A stretch of DNA of 19,775 nt from Chloroflexota bacterium (lineage in GTDB: Bacteria > Chloroflexota > Dehalococcoidia > E44-bin15), in NCBI GenBank assembly GCA_015222405.1, contig JADFVG010000019.1, positions 1-19,775 on the forward strand. The letters are read 5' to 3'. This document shows positions 1-7,288 of this stretch, one piece after another. The notes below the pieces were generated by a model. The model did not search any database. It was not told the DNA's origin and was given only the letters and a program-made list of their open reading frames with translations. The position numbers and the translations under genes are program-made. Position 1 is the stretch's first letter; every line of letters begins with the position of its first letter.

Positions 1-11
1 GCTTTGGAAGC

Positions 12-39
12 TTGACTTATCCCCCTTGTGCGCTAAGAT
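12..39 (+). promoter_or_regulatory. candidate sigma-70 promoter for the lamin-tail surface protein
   Basis: TTGACT at 12-17 and TAAGAT at 34-39 are separated by 16 bases, which would start transcription near 46, about 25 bases before the ATG at 71. The -35 is 5/6 and the -10 is 4/6 to consensus. No clear Shine-Dalgarno lies before the ATG. Sequence match only. Confidence 0.35.
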
Positions 40-70
40 GTAGCCAGCTTCTAGTTGGACTCTTCCCAAA

Positions 71-1456
71 ATGAAGGTTTGCCGAATAATAGCCCTTCTC
101 GCTCTGCTATTGGTTCTAGCATGGCTGGTAAGTATCCCGCTAGTAGTAGCCCAGAATGTAAATCTTTTGCAGAACCCAGGCTTCGAGGATGGCATCACCA
201 GTCCTTGGCAGGCATATTATGGAACCCTGGGGCTGACCAGCGATCCCCATTTCGTTTACAATGGTGACTTTGCTGCTGTCGTCTGTACCGAGGAGCCAAA
301 AAGCTGGATCAGGCAAGTAGTTCCTATACAACCAGGGGGCGCTTATACTTTCAGCGGCTATGCCATAAAGAATGACAATAATATTAGTGCTATCTTCCTC
401 CGAATTTCGTTTATGGGTGGGGGCGTACTTTTGGCTTCATACGATTCTCCACCCCTGACGGGCACGAGCGATGAATACCGCCCCAAGCCGCTTGACTCCC
501 CCTGGAGCATTTCGGCTAAAGCTCCTCTAGGGGCTGATTCAGCAAGAGTCGAGGCTGTGCTGAATTTAGTTTCCACTGCTACCGGGCCTGCCACCGCCTA
601 TTTTGACGACATGAGCTTCACCGGCCCACCGCCAACCCCAACGCCCACACCAAGCCCAAGCCCATCACCAACGCCCACGCCAGGCCCAAGTCCAACCCCA
701 AGCCCGACACCAAGCCCCAGTCCACCCTCCTCTCCTGCGCCCGTAGTTGAGGGAGATGTGGTGATCAACGAAGTTCAATATGATCCCCCGCAAAGTGGTC
801 CTGATGGTGACTATGAGTGGGTGGAGCTCTTTAACTGCACGGCTGAGACCATCCACCTGGAGGGCTGGCAGATAAGAGATAACTGCGAGAGCGATTCCAT
901 TCCCTCGCTAACCTTGCCCCCTCACGGCTTTGCCGTGATCGCCGCCACAGAGGAAGGCTTTTATGCCAACTTCTCCGACTTCGCTGGCACCATAGTCTTC
1001 GTCGAGGATGGCCAGATTGGTAATAGGCTAAGTAACGAGGGAGACCGCCTCATTCTTGAGAATAGCCAAGGCAGGGTTATCGACGCCCTATCCTATGGCG
1101 ACGATACTTCACAAAATCCCCATTGCCCCGACGTGGCTGCTGGTCACTCCCTGGAGCGCTCCCCAGCAGGAGGCGAATTCGTGGGTAACTCTGAGCCCAC
1201 CCCAGGCTATGGTCTTTCTCCTACCCCAACTCCTACTCCTACTCCAACACCAACAGAGACCCCGGTTGAGACTGAAACCCCCACTATTTCTCCCACTGAG
1301 ACGCCAGCGGCAACCCCTCCCGGTGGCGCTGCCCCTGAGTCATCGGGTGGCTCTGGCTTCTCGGGAACGGCTCTTCGCGGCGTTGGTATCGCATTGGCGA
1401 TAGCCCTCTTTGGAATCCTTTTCTGGGTCGCAAGGCTGAGGGGCTCTCGAAAATAA
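71..1456 (+). CDS. secreted, membrane-anchored lamin-tail-domain surface protein
   Basis: 461 residues. Residues 1-27 form a hydrophobic signal peptide ending VVAQ. Residues about 30-183 look like a carbohydrate-binding-type beta-sandwich (opening NLLQNPGFEDG, closing AYFDDMSF), a fold common in bacterial extracellular proteins. A Pro/Thr/Ser linker covers about 185-224. A lamin-tail (LTD) domain covers about 227-373 (VVINEVQYD, YEWVELFN, GDRLIL, HSLERSP). A second Pro/Thr linker follows (about 375-425), then one membrane helix at about 436-455 and a basic tail RLRGSRK. The likely layout is an exported ectodomain with a C-terminal membrane anchor, held off the surface by linkers. LTD domains occur in surface or exported nucleases and adhesins, but no catalytic domain is visible, so a binding or structural role is inferred. 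The gene lies 44 bases upstream of cmk and shows no functional link to it. Confidence 0.85.
   Translation: MKVCRIIALLALLLVLAWLVSIPLVVAQNVNLLQNPGFEDGITSPWQAYYGTLGLTSDPHFVYNGDFAAVVCTEEPKSWIRQVVPIQPGGAYTFSGYAIKNDNNISAIFLRISFMGGGVLLASYDSPPLTGTSDEYRPKPLDSPWSISAKAPLGADSARVEAVLNLVSTATGPATAYFDDMSFTGPPPTPTPTPSPSPSPTPTPGPSPTPSPTPSPSPPSSPAPVVEGDVVINEVQYDPPQSGPDGDYEWVELFNCTAETIHLEGWQIRDNCESDSIPSLTLPPHGFAVIAATEEGFYANFSDFAGTIVFVEDGQIGNRLSNEGDRLILENSQGRVIDALSYGDDTSQNPHCPDVAAGHSLERSPAGGEFVGNSEPTPGYGLSPTPTPTPTPTPTETPVETETPTISPTETPAATPPGGAAPESSGGSGFSGTALRGVGIALAIALFGILFWVARLRGSRK
624..744 (+). repeat. Pro/Thr/Ser low-complexity coding repeat (linker 1)
   Basis: An imperfect tandem of CCAAGCCC/CCAACGCC-type units codes for alternating Pro with Thr or Ser. 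It is an in-frame flexible linker in the surface protein. Such tracts can vary in copy number between strains. Confidence 0.8.
1220..1256 (+). repeat. Pro/Thr coding repeat (linker 2)
   Basis: A short tandem of CCTACT/CCAACA-like hexamers encodes Pro-Thr repeats between the lamin-tail domain and the membrane anchor. The wider Thr/Glu/Pro-rich linker runs to about 1345. Confidence 0.75.
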
Positions 1457-1457
1457 T

Positions 1458-1486
1458 TGCCTTGCGCCCCTGGCTACTATATAATC
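1458..1486 (+). promoter_or_regulatory. candidate promoter for cmk
   Basis: TTGCCT (1458-1463), a 17-base spacer, then a perfect TATAAT (1481-1486). The predicted transcript start near 1493 is only about 8 bases before the ATG at 1501, so cmk mRNA from this site would be almost leaderless. The weak AGGCAG at 1489-1494 would then barely be included. Confidence 0.5.
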
Positions 1487-1500
1487 TAGGCAGTAAGCCA

Positions 1501-2178
1501 ATGTCAAAGCCATCGATTATCGCCATAGACGGTCCGGTTGCCGCTGGGAAGAGCACCATCGGCAGGCTTTTAGCTCAAAGGCTAGGATATCGCTTCGTGG
1601 ATACCGGGGAGATGTATCGAGCTTTAACCTGGAAGGCGCTGAAGCTCAACATCGATCTCGAGGATGAAGCGGAACTGAGCCAGCTTGCCTTTAGCACCGA
1701 GATTGAGTTCGTGCCTCTGGCTAAGAGCAATGAGGGCTACTGCTCGGTGCTGTTGGATGGTTGCGATGTCGCCACCAAGATTCATGCCCCTGAAGTGGAA
1801 GCCGGCGTCTCTCTGGTGGCAAAGGTGGCTGGGGTGCGAAGGGTGATGGTGGAGCGGCAGCGAAGGCTGGCACAAGATGGGAAAATCGTTATGGCAGGGC
1901 GGGACATCGGGACCACGGTATTGCCCCATGCTGCTCTGAAGGTATATCTTGGCGCTTCCTCTGAGGAGAGGGCACGACGGCGCTATCAGGAGGTAATTGA
2001 GCGCGGCGAGATGGCAGATTACCAAGCCATCCTTGCTGAACTGGTGAGGAGGGACGAGATTGACAGCCAGCGCCCAATCTCTCCTCTTGAGCCGGCTTCA
2101 GACGCTAGAATGGTTGACACTGATGGTCTCAACCCTGATCAGGTGCTGGCTGAGATTCTGAGTATGATGGACTGGTGA
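1501..2178 (+). CDS. cmk: cytidylate kinase
   Basis: 225 residues, the usual length of the short bacterial form. It transfers phosphate from ATP to CMP/dCMP, giving CDP/dCDP in the cytoplasm for nucleic acid and phospholipid precursors. Visible motifs are the P-loop GPVAAGKST (11-19), the DTGEMYR segment (34-40), GRDIG (133-137) with the following TTVLP, and the CMP-binding segment RRDEIDSQR (from about 183). I start at the ATG at 1501 because the family begins just before the P-loop strand and the promoter -10 lies at 1481-1486; an in-frame TTG at 1462 would add 13 residues that lie inside the promoter. plsC follows after 6 bases, so the two are co-transcribed. cmk next to plsC fits coupling of CDP supply with phosphatidate synthesis. 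Confidence 0.96.
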   Translation: MSKPSIIAIDGPVAAGKSTIGRLLAQRLGYRFVDTGEMYRALTWKALKLNIDLEDEAELSQLAFSTEIEFVPLAKSNEGYCSVLLDGCDVATKIHAPEVEAGVSLVAKVAGVRRVMVERQRRLAQDGKIVMAGRDIGTTVLPHAALKVYLGASSEERARRRYQEVIERGEMADYQAILAELVRRDEIDSQRPISPLEPASDARMVDTDGLNPDQVLAEILSMMDW

Positions 2179-2184
2179 AAGGCG

Positions 2185-2847
2185 ATGCCCTGGTTCTATT
2201 ATCTAGGGATAATGTTCATCTTGAAGCCTCTGCTTCACATGTTGACCCGGTGGCGGGTCAATGGGAAGGAAAACGTCCCTGCTCACGGTCCTGTGATCAT
2301 AGTGTCCAACCACCTTAACCTTGTCGACCCCCCGCTACTCAGTGCCAGCATTAAGCGCCGGATTGTCTTCATGGCTAAGGAGGAGCTCTTTCACTCGCTG
2401 ATCCTCGGGCCTCTGGTGCGTGGTTGGCATGCCTTCCCTGTGCGTCGGGAGGGACTGGATAGGGAGGCATTGCGCCAGGCCCAGCAGGTGCTGGGGGAAG
2501 GGTTGGCACTGGGTATGTTCCCTGAGGGAGCAAGGAGCGCCACGGCTCAATTGCAGCGGGCTCGAGCCGGCACCTCGCTTCTGGCGCTACGTAGTGGTGT
2601 CCCTGTTCTCCCTGTGGGGATCACGGGGACGGAAAAGATCAAAAGCCCTATTGCTATCCTCCGCCGTCCCGAAGTGACAGTGAACATAGGTAAACCCTTG
2701 AGCCTGACCCCTATCGATGGTCAGTCGACCAAGGCGCAACTGGTCTCTGCCACTGACTTCATCATGGTGCGTATCGCTGAGCTTCTGCCACCAAGCTACC
2801 GCGGGGTCTATGGAGGAGACGACTATGGGAGGTCTATTGGAGATTGA
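2185..2847 (+). CDS. plsC: 1-acyl-sn-glycerol-3-phosphate acyltransferase (PlsC family)
   Basis: 220 residues. It should acylate lysophosphatidate at sn-2 to give phosphatidate, the common phospholipid precursor, at the inner membrane face. The catalytic HX4D box is H43-D48 (NHLNLVDPP). FPVRREG (84-90) is the second motif, FPEGARS (112-118) the glycerophosphate-binding motif, and VPVLPVGI a later conserved strand. Residues 4-20 are hydrophobic and may attach to the membrane. The start ATG is preceded by GAAAGG and lies 6 bases after cmk. The 3' end overlaps ispH by 23 bases. Lysophospholipid acyltransferases share these motifs, so the exact acyl acceptor is not proven. Confidence 0.92.
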   Translation: MPWFYYLGIMFILKPLLHMLTRWRVNGKENVPAHGPVIIVSNHLNLVDPPLLSASIKRRIVFMAKEELFHSLILGPLVRGWHAFPVRREGLDREALRQAQQVLGEGLALGMFPEGARSATAQLQRARAGTSLLALRSGVPVLPVGITGTEKIKSPIAILRRPEVTVNIGKPLSLTPIDGQSTKAQLVSATDFIMVRIAELLPPSYRGVYGGDDYGRSIGD

Positions 2848-3673
2848 ACGGGCTGTCGAATCGGGGTTTTGTACCGGGGTGAGGCGGGCTATCGATATCC
2901 TGGAGAGGGCAGCGCGGGACTTGGGGCCGGTGGAGACCCTGGGGCCTGTGGTGCATAACCAGCAGGTGATAGAGAGGCTCGCTCAATCAGGGATCAGGGT
3001 GATAGAGAGCCTGGATCACGTTCAGGGGAATATACTGGCTGTTAGTTCCCACGGGGTGAGCCCTCAGGTGCTGGAGGAGATGAGGAAACGCGGGCTTAAG
3101 GTGATAGATACTACCTGCCCCATTGTACGCCGGGCTCAGATTGCAGCTAGGAGGTTGGCTGACGCAGGCTTTTGGGTCATCATCTTTGGTGAGGAGAATC
3201 ATCCCGAGGTGCAGGGTGCACTGGGATGGGCAGGAGGTAAAGGCTTCGCCACCATGGAAGTCTCCGCATTAGGCCGGGCGCCGCGGCGAGTTGGCATCCT
3301 TTCCCAGACCACGCAGAGCTTTTCTGCCTTTGCCCACTTCATAGCCCAGTTTGCCCAATCCCGCCTCAATCGTCTCTCTGAGCTACGCATCGTTAACACC
3401 ATCTGTGATGCTACCAGGAGACGTCAGCAATCAGCCCTTGAGCTGTCAAAGCGGGTAGACCTGATGCTAGTCATTGGTGGGCGTAGCAGCGCTAATACCC
3501 GGCGACTTGCTGAGATATGCTCCACCGCTGGTGTCGAGACCTACCTTGTCGAGGAGGCAGAGGAGATCGACCCGCTTTGGCTTCAATACTGTTCCCGGAT
3601 TGGCGTCACTGCGGGGGCCTCGACCCCGGAGGAAGCGGTGGAGGCAGTCGTCGCCAGGCTTGAACAGCTTTAG
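2825..3673 (+). CDS. ispH: 4-hydroxy-3-methylbut-2-enyl diphosphate reductase
   Basis: 282 residues. Final enzyme of the MEP isoprenoid pathway, reducing HMBPP to IPP and DMAPP with a [4Fe-4S] cluster. The three cluster cysteines are C16 (GFCTGV), C98 (TTCPIV) and C194 (TICDAT), close to the E. coli positions. The proton-relay Glu is E128 in NHPEVQG. The ATG at 2825 is chosen because family members start a few residues before the first cysteine and GGAGG lies 8-12 bases upstream; the open frame extends back to 2717 but that part lies inside plsC. The gene overlaps plsC by 23 bases, so it is in the same transcript and likely translationally coupled. No fused ribosomal S1 domain is present. Confidence 0.96.
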   Translation: MGGLLEIERAVESGFCTGVRRAIDILERAARDLGPVETLGPVVHNQQVIERLAQSGIRVIESLDHVQGNILAVSSHGVSPQVLEEMRKRGLKVIDTTCPIVRRAQIAARRLADAGFWVIIFGEENHPEVQGALGWAGGKGFATMEVSALGRAPRRVGILSQTTQSFSAFAHFIAQFAQSRLNRLSELRIVNTICDATRRRQQSALELSKRVDLMLVIGGRSSANTRRLAEICSTAGVETYLVEEAEEIDPLWLQYCSRIGVTAGASTPEEAVEAVVARLEQL

Positions 3674-3687
3674 AGAAAGGAGAAGCA

Positions 3688-3885
3688 GTGACCCAAGAAG
3701 CGTTTGGTATCTATCTCAATGCCAAAGAGCTAAAAGTGGTGCGTATCAATTCCCCATACTGGATCCCTCCAGGGCCTGATTGGGTTCTCCTTACCCCTGA
3801 GGTCAATATGACGCTGCTGAAAATTCGCGATCTTGCTCGGGAGAAAAATCTGGTAACTGAGCCGGACAAGATCGTCTGGATGTAG
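3688..3885 (+). CDS. small protein of unknown function (65 aa)
   Basis: Starts at GTG 3688 with a strong AAAGGAG Shine-Dalgarno (3676-3682), 14 bases after ispH. The product is soluble and mixed in composition, with a YWIPPGPDWVLL segment (about residues 24-35) followed by a likely helix, TLLKIRDLAREKNL. There is no cysteine cluster, signal peptide or membrane helix. The good ribosome site and tight spacing argue for a real gene rather than a chance frame. I do not recognise the family. It closes the cmk operon: a promoter for ppsA begins 10 bases later. Confidence 0.75.
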   Translation: MTQEAFGIYLNAKELKVVRINSPYWIPPGPDWVLLTPEVNMTLLKIRDLAREKNLVTEPDKIVWM

Positions 3886-3894
3886 GCCGCAGGG

Positions 3895-3923
3895 TTTAAA
3901 AAGGGGCCTTGGTGTGGTATAAT
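3895..3923 (+). promoter_or_regulatory. promoter for the ppsA-dgt-dnaG-rpoD operon
   Basis: TTTAAA (3895-3900), a 17-base spacer, then a perfect TATAAT (3918-3923) preceded by TGG, making an extended -10 (TGGTATAAT). Transcription would begin near 3930, leaving a 40-base leader before ATG 3970. It is among the strongest promoter matches in the window. Confidence 0.65.
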
Positions 3924-3969
3924 AAGCCTTTGCCAAGGCGAAAAAAACCTCAAGTGGAGGATCATCCCC

Positions 3970-6288
3970 ATGGATAAGGATAAGAAGGTCGTCTGGTTTG
4001 AGGAGGTGGGTAAGGAGGATATCTCCTTGGTTGGTGGCAAAGGGGCGAACCTCGGCGAGATGGCCAAAACTCATATCCCCGTCCCCCCAGGTTTTATCGT
4101 TACCGCTCAAAGCTATTTTCATTTTTTGGAAAAGGCCAATCTCACCGCTGAAATACACCAGCTCCTTTCCCCTCTGGACACTAATGATAGCGAGGCGCTA
4201 AGCAGGGTAGCTTCCCAGATCAAGGATTTAGTCAGTGCCGCCCCCATGCCCGAGGAGATCGCGGGGGCGATTGCTAAAGCCTACCGGGAAATGGGTGAGG
4301 GCCTGGTAGCAGTTCGTTCCTCGGCCACTGCTGAGGACCTGCCAGAAGCCTCATTTGCCGGTCAGCAGCGAACCTTTCTCAATGTGGAGGGGGAAAGCGA
4401 GGTCATTACCGCGGTGCAGGGCTGCTGGGCCTCCCTTTTCGAACCCCGTGCCATCTTCTATCGAGCGCATCATGGTTTCGACCATCTGAAGGTTGGCATT
4501 GCCGTTCCGGTGCAGCGGATGGTCCAGTCGGAATGCTCTGGGGTCCTTTTCACCGTGGAACCTGTTACCAGCGATGATGGCAAGGTGGTTATTGAAGCAG
4601 GCTACGGTTTGGGGGAACTCATCGTCTCCGGTGAGATAACCCCCGACCTCTATGTGGTGGAGAAGAACGGGCTAAAAATCCTAGATAAGAGGATCGCGCG
4701 CCAGGAATGGCAACTGGTACTCGATGCTAAAGGCAAAGGGCTAGGGGAAACTAACGTCAGGGTGCCCGTTCCCCGGGCGGCCCAAAGGAAGCAGAAACTA
4801 CCGGACCAGGACATCATCGCCCTGGCCCAAATTGGCAGGCAGCTCGAAGAGCTATATGCTTTTCCTCAGGACATCGAGTGGGCCAAAGAGAAGGATACAC
4901 TCTTTATCGTGCAGACCCGTCCTGTGACCACGATAAAGCCCCCTGAGGCAGCAGTAGAGGTCGCAGTAGAGGTCAAGGAAATGGAGGCCAACGTCCTCCT
5001 CACCGGCTCTCCTGCCAGTCCGGGTACAGCTTCTGGGCCGGTGAAGATAGTTGGTCTCGCCTCTGAGATCGACAGGGTTTTGCAGGGGGATGTTTTGGTG
5101 GCAGCGATGACCGATCCTGATTTCGTTCCCGCGATGAAGCGGGCAGTGGCCATTGTAACTGATAAAGGGGGTAGAACCTCCCATGCTGCCATTGTAAGCC
5201 GCGAGCTGGGGATTCCCTGTGTCGTGGGCACAGAGAGGGCGACCCAAGTTTTGAAACCGGAGCAGGTGGTTACTGTGGATGGCAAGCGGGGGACGGTTTT
5301 GGAGGGCACTGTGGTCAGGGAGGAGGTTTATGCCCCCAGCATTTTCCCTAAGGCCAGGATAAGGACTACGACCAAGGTCTATGTAAATCTGGCTGAGCCG
5401 GAGCTGGCGCAACGGGTTGCTGCCCAATATGTCGATGGCGTGGGGTTGCTTCGCGCCGAGTTCATGATCGCTCAAATCGGGGAGCACCCGCGCTATATGC
5501 TCAAGCAAGGCAGGGGGCAGGAGTTTGTGGAGAGGCTGGCTCAGGGGGTTTCCACCTTTGCTCAGGCCTTCTATCCCCGACCTGTGGTCTATCGCACCAC
5601 GGACTTTAAGACCAATGAATACCGAAATCTCAAGGGAGGGGAGGAGTTCGAGGCGGTAGAGGAGAACCCCATGCTTGGCTACAGGGGCTGTTCCCGATAC
5701 GTGCAGGAGCTGGACGTCTTCAAACTGGAGACGGAGATGATACGGAGGGTGAGGGGGAAGTATAACAACCTGTGGGTGATGATCCCCTTCGTAAGAACGG
5801 TGCCCGAGCTTGGACGGGTGATGCGGATGCTCAAAGATGAGGGACTACGCTCAGCGGAGGATTTCAAGATCTGGATGATGGTGGAGGTGCCGTCTAATAT
5901 CTTTTTACTCGATAAGTTCATCAACGTGGGGCTCGATGGCATCTCCATCGGCTCTAACGACCTCACCCAGCTCATATTGGGGATAGATCGGGATAACCTC
6001 AAGCTAGCGGAAGAATTCGATGAGCGAAATGAGGCGGTAATGCTGGCTCTGAAAAGGGCGATCAGGGGCTCGGTCAGGAGAGGAATCACCTCTTCCATCT
6101 GTGGCCAGGCACCGTCGTTCTATCCCGAGCTCACCGAGAAGCTTGTGAAATGGGGGATAACATCTGTCTCGGTAAGCCCCGATGCCATCGAGCAGACCAG
6201 GGAGATAATTGCTAAGGTTGAAGGGAGGCTTTCCAGTCCCTCGCTGTGGAGGAGAGTCGCTCGCACATCGAGCTATGGTTCATCATGA
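3970..6288 (+). CDS. ppsA: phosphoenolpyruvate synthase (pyruvate, water dikinase)
   Basis: 772 residues (E. coli PpsA has 792). It converts pyruvate, ATP and water to PEP, AMP and phosphate, feeding gluconeogenesis. Three domains are visible. The N-terminal ATP-grasp region has LVGGKGANLGEM (about 19-30) and VRSSATAEDLPEASFAGQ (115-132). The swivelling phosphohistidine domain has GGRTSHAAIVSRE, with phospho-His H405. The C-terminal PEP/pyruvate barrel has GVGLLRAEFM, SIGSNDLTQL and the catalytic CGQAP with C711. GGAGG sits at 3956-3960, and the first ATG starts exactly at the family N-terminus. It has its own extended -10 promoter, and its last 14 bases overlap dgt. The lone PPDK-specific features are absent, so water dikinase is preferred over phosphate dikinase. 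Confidence 0.94.
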   Translation: MDKDKKVVWFEEVGKEDISLVGGKGANLGEMAKTHIPVPPGFIVTAQSYFHFLEKANLTAEIHQLLSPLDTNDSEALSRVASQIKDLVSAAPMPEEIAGAIAKAYREMGEGLVAVRSSATAEDLPEASFAGQQRTFLNVEGESEVITAVQGCWASLFEPRAIFYRAHHGFDHLKVGIAVPVQRMVQSECSGVLFTVEPVTSDDGKVVIEAGYGLGELIVSGEITPDLYVVEKNGLKILDKRIARQEWQLVLDAKGKGLGETNVRVPVPRAAQRKQKLPDQDIIALAQIGRQLEELYAFPQDIEWAKEKDTLFIVQTRPVTTIKPPEAAVEVAVEVKEMEANVLLTGSPASPGTASGPVKIVGLASEIDRVLQGDVLVAAMTDPDFVPAMKRAVAIVTDKGGRTSHAAIVSRELGIPCVVGTERATQVLKPEQVVTVDGKRGTVLEGTVVREEVYAPSIFPKARIRTTTKVYVNLAEPELAQRVAAQYVDGVGLLRAEFMIAQIGEHPRYMLKQGRGQEFVERLAQGVSTFAQAFYPRPVVYRTTDFKTNEYRNLKGGEEFEAVEENPMLGYRGCSRYVQELDVFKLETEMIRRVRGKYNNLWVMIPFVRTVPELGRVMRMLKDEGLRSAEDFKIWMMVEVPSNIFLLDKFINVGLDGISIGSNDLTQLILGIDRDNLKLAEEFDERNEAVMLALKRAIRGSVRRGITSSICGQAPSFYPELTEKLVKWGITSVSVSPDAIEQTREIIAKVEGRLSSPSLWRRVARTSSYGSS

Positions 6289-7288
6289 CATACGCCGTCG
6301 CCTTGAGAAAAGGGAGGAGAGACTTTCGCCTTACGCCATGAGGAGCAGGTTCTCCAAAGGGAGGCTGAAGCCTGAGGAGCCCTGTCCCATGCGCACCGAG
6401 TTTCAGCGGGACCGCGATCGAATCATCCACTGTAAGGCTTTTCGTCGCTTGAAGCACAAGACCCAGGTTTTCATCGCCCCTTTAGGGGATCACTATGTGA
6501 CCAGGCTCACCCATACTCTCGAGGTATCGCAGATCGCTCGCTCTATAGCACGGGCCCTGGACCTCAATGAGGACCTGGCCGAGGCCATCGCCCTGGGTCA
6601 CGACCTAGGCCACACGCCTTTTGGTCATGTGGGCGAGGAGGTGCTCAACGAGCTCTTTAGTGAAGGGTTCAGGCATAACGAGCAGAGCCTGAGGGTGGTT
6701 GACCTTCTGGAAAAGGATGGTCAGGGGCTGAATTTGACCTGGGAGGTGAGAGAAGGTATTGTTAACCACTCCAAGACTGGGGCAGACATTCTGGGCGAAG
6801 AATGGGGGGCGGTGGGTACCCTTGAGGGGCAGGTGTGTAAGATAGCAGATATCATTGCTTACATCAACCATGACATCGGTGATGCGGTGAGGGCCGGCAT
6901 TATCACCGAGGACGACCTTCCCCACCCCGCCGTCGGGCTTCTGGGGCGGTCCCATTCTGAGAGGATCAATGCCCTGGTCTCGGATGCCATCGACTCTTCA
7001 TGGGAGAAACCGGTTATAAGCATGAGCCCGGAGGTGGTGGGGGCGGCAAATATCCTGCGACAGTTCCTCTTTGACCGGGTATATAGCGTGGCAAGGGAAG
7101 AGGCGGAGCGGGCCAGGGAGGTGGTTCGGCTCCTCTACGGGCACTTCTTAAAACACGAGGAAAAGCTGCCTCCGGAGTATTCCGGGCGCGATGACAATTT
7201 GGAGCGCAAAGTGGTTGACTATATTGCCGGTATGACCGATAATTATGCTCTTCGCTTGGCGGAGGAGCTCGATGAGCGCTATCGATGA
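6275..7288 (+). CDS. dgt: deoxyguanosinetriphosphate triphosphohydrolase-like HD protein
   Basis: 337 residues. Dgt-type HD hydrolases split dNTPs to deoxynucleoside and tripolyphosphate, trimming the dNTP pool. The N-terminus REERLSPYAM matches the family opening. The metal-binding set is H80 (RLTHTLEV), H109-D110 (GHDLGHTPFGH) and a later D in KIADIIAYINHD. The ATG at 6275 is preferred; the frame stays open to a TTG at 6209, but those residues lie inside ppsA and do not look like the family. GGAGGAGAG at 6248-6256 is rather far away (about 19 bases), so translation may depend on coupling to ppsA (14-base overlap). It overlaps dnaG by 17 bases. Substrate preference (dGTP versus other dNTPs) cannot be read from sequence. 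Confidence 0.92.
   Translation: MVHHDIRRRLEKREERLSPYAMRSRFSKGRLKPEEPCPMRTEFQRDRDRIIHCKAFRRLKHKTQVFIAPLGDHYVTRLTHTLEVSQIARSIARALDLNEDLAEAIALGHDLGHTPFGHVGEEVLNELFSEGFRHNEQSLRVVDLLEKDGQGLNLTWEVREGIVNHSKTGADILGEEWGAVGTLEGQVCKIADIIAYINHDIGDAVRAGIITEDDLPHPAVGLLGRSHSERINALVSDAIDSSWEKPVISMSPEVVGAANILRQFLFDRVYSVAREEAERAREVVRLLYGHFLKHEEKLPPEYSGRDDNLERKVVDYIAGMTDNYALRLAEELDERYR

Noticed and set aside
624..744. CRISPR-like or tandem-repeat array.
   Set aside because: The repetition is in frame, encodes Pro/Thr/Ser, has no regular spacers and continues an open reading frame.
4852..5508. 218-codon minus-strand open frame inside ppsA.
   Set aside because: Composition is that of an antisense shadow, and ppsA is fully supported by catalytic motifs.
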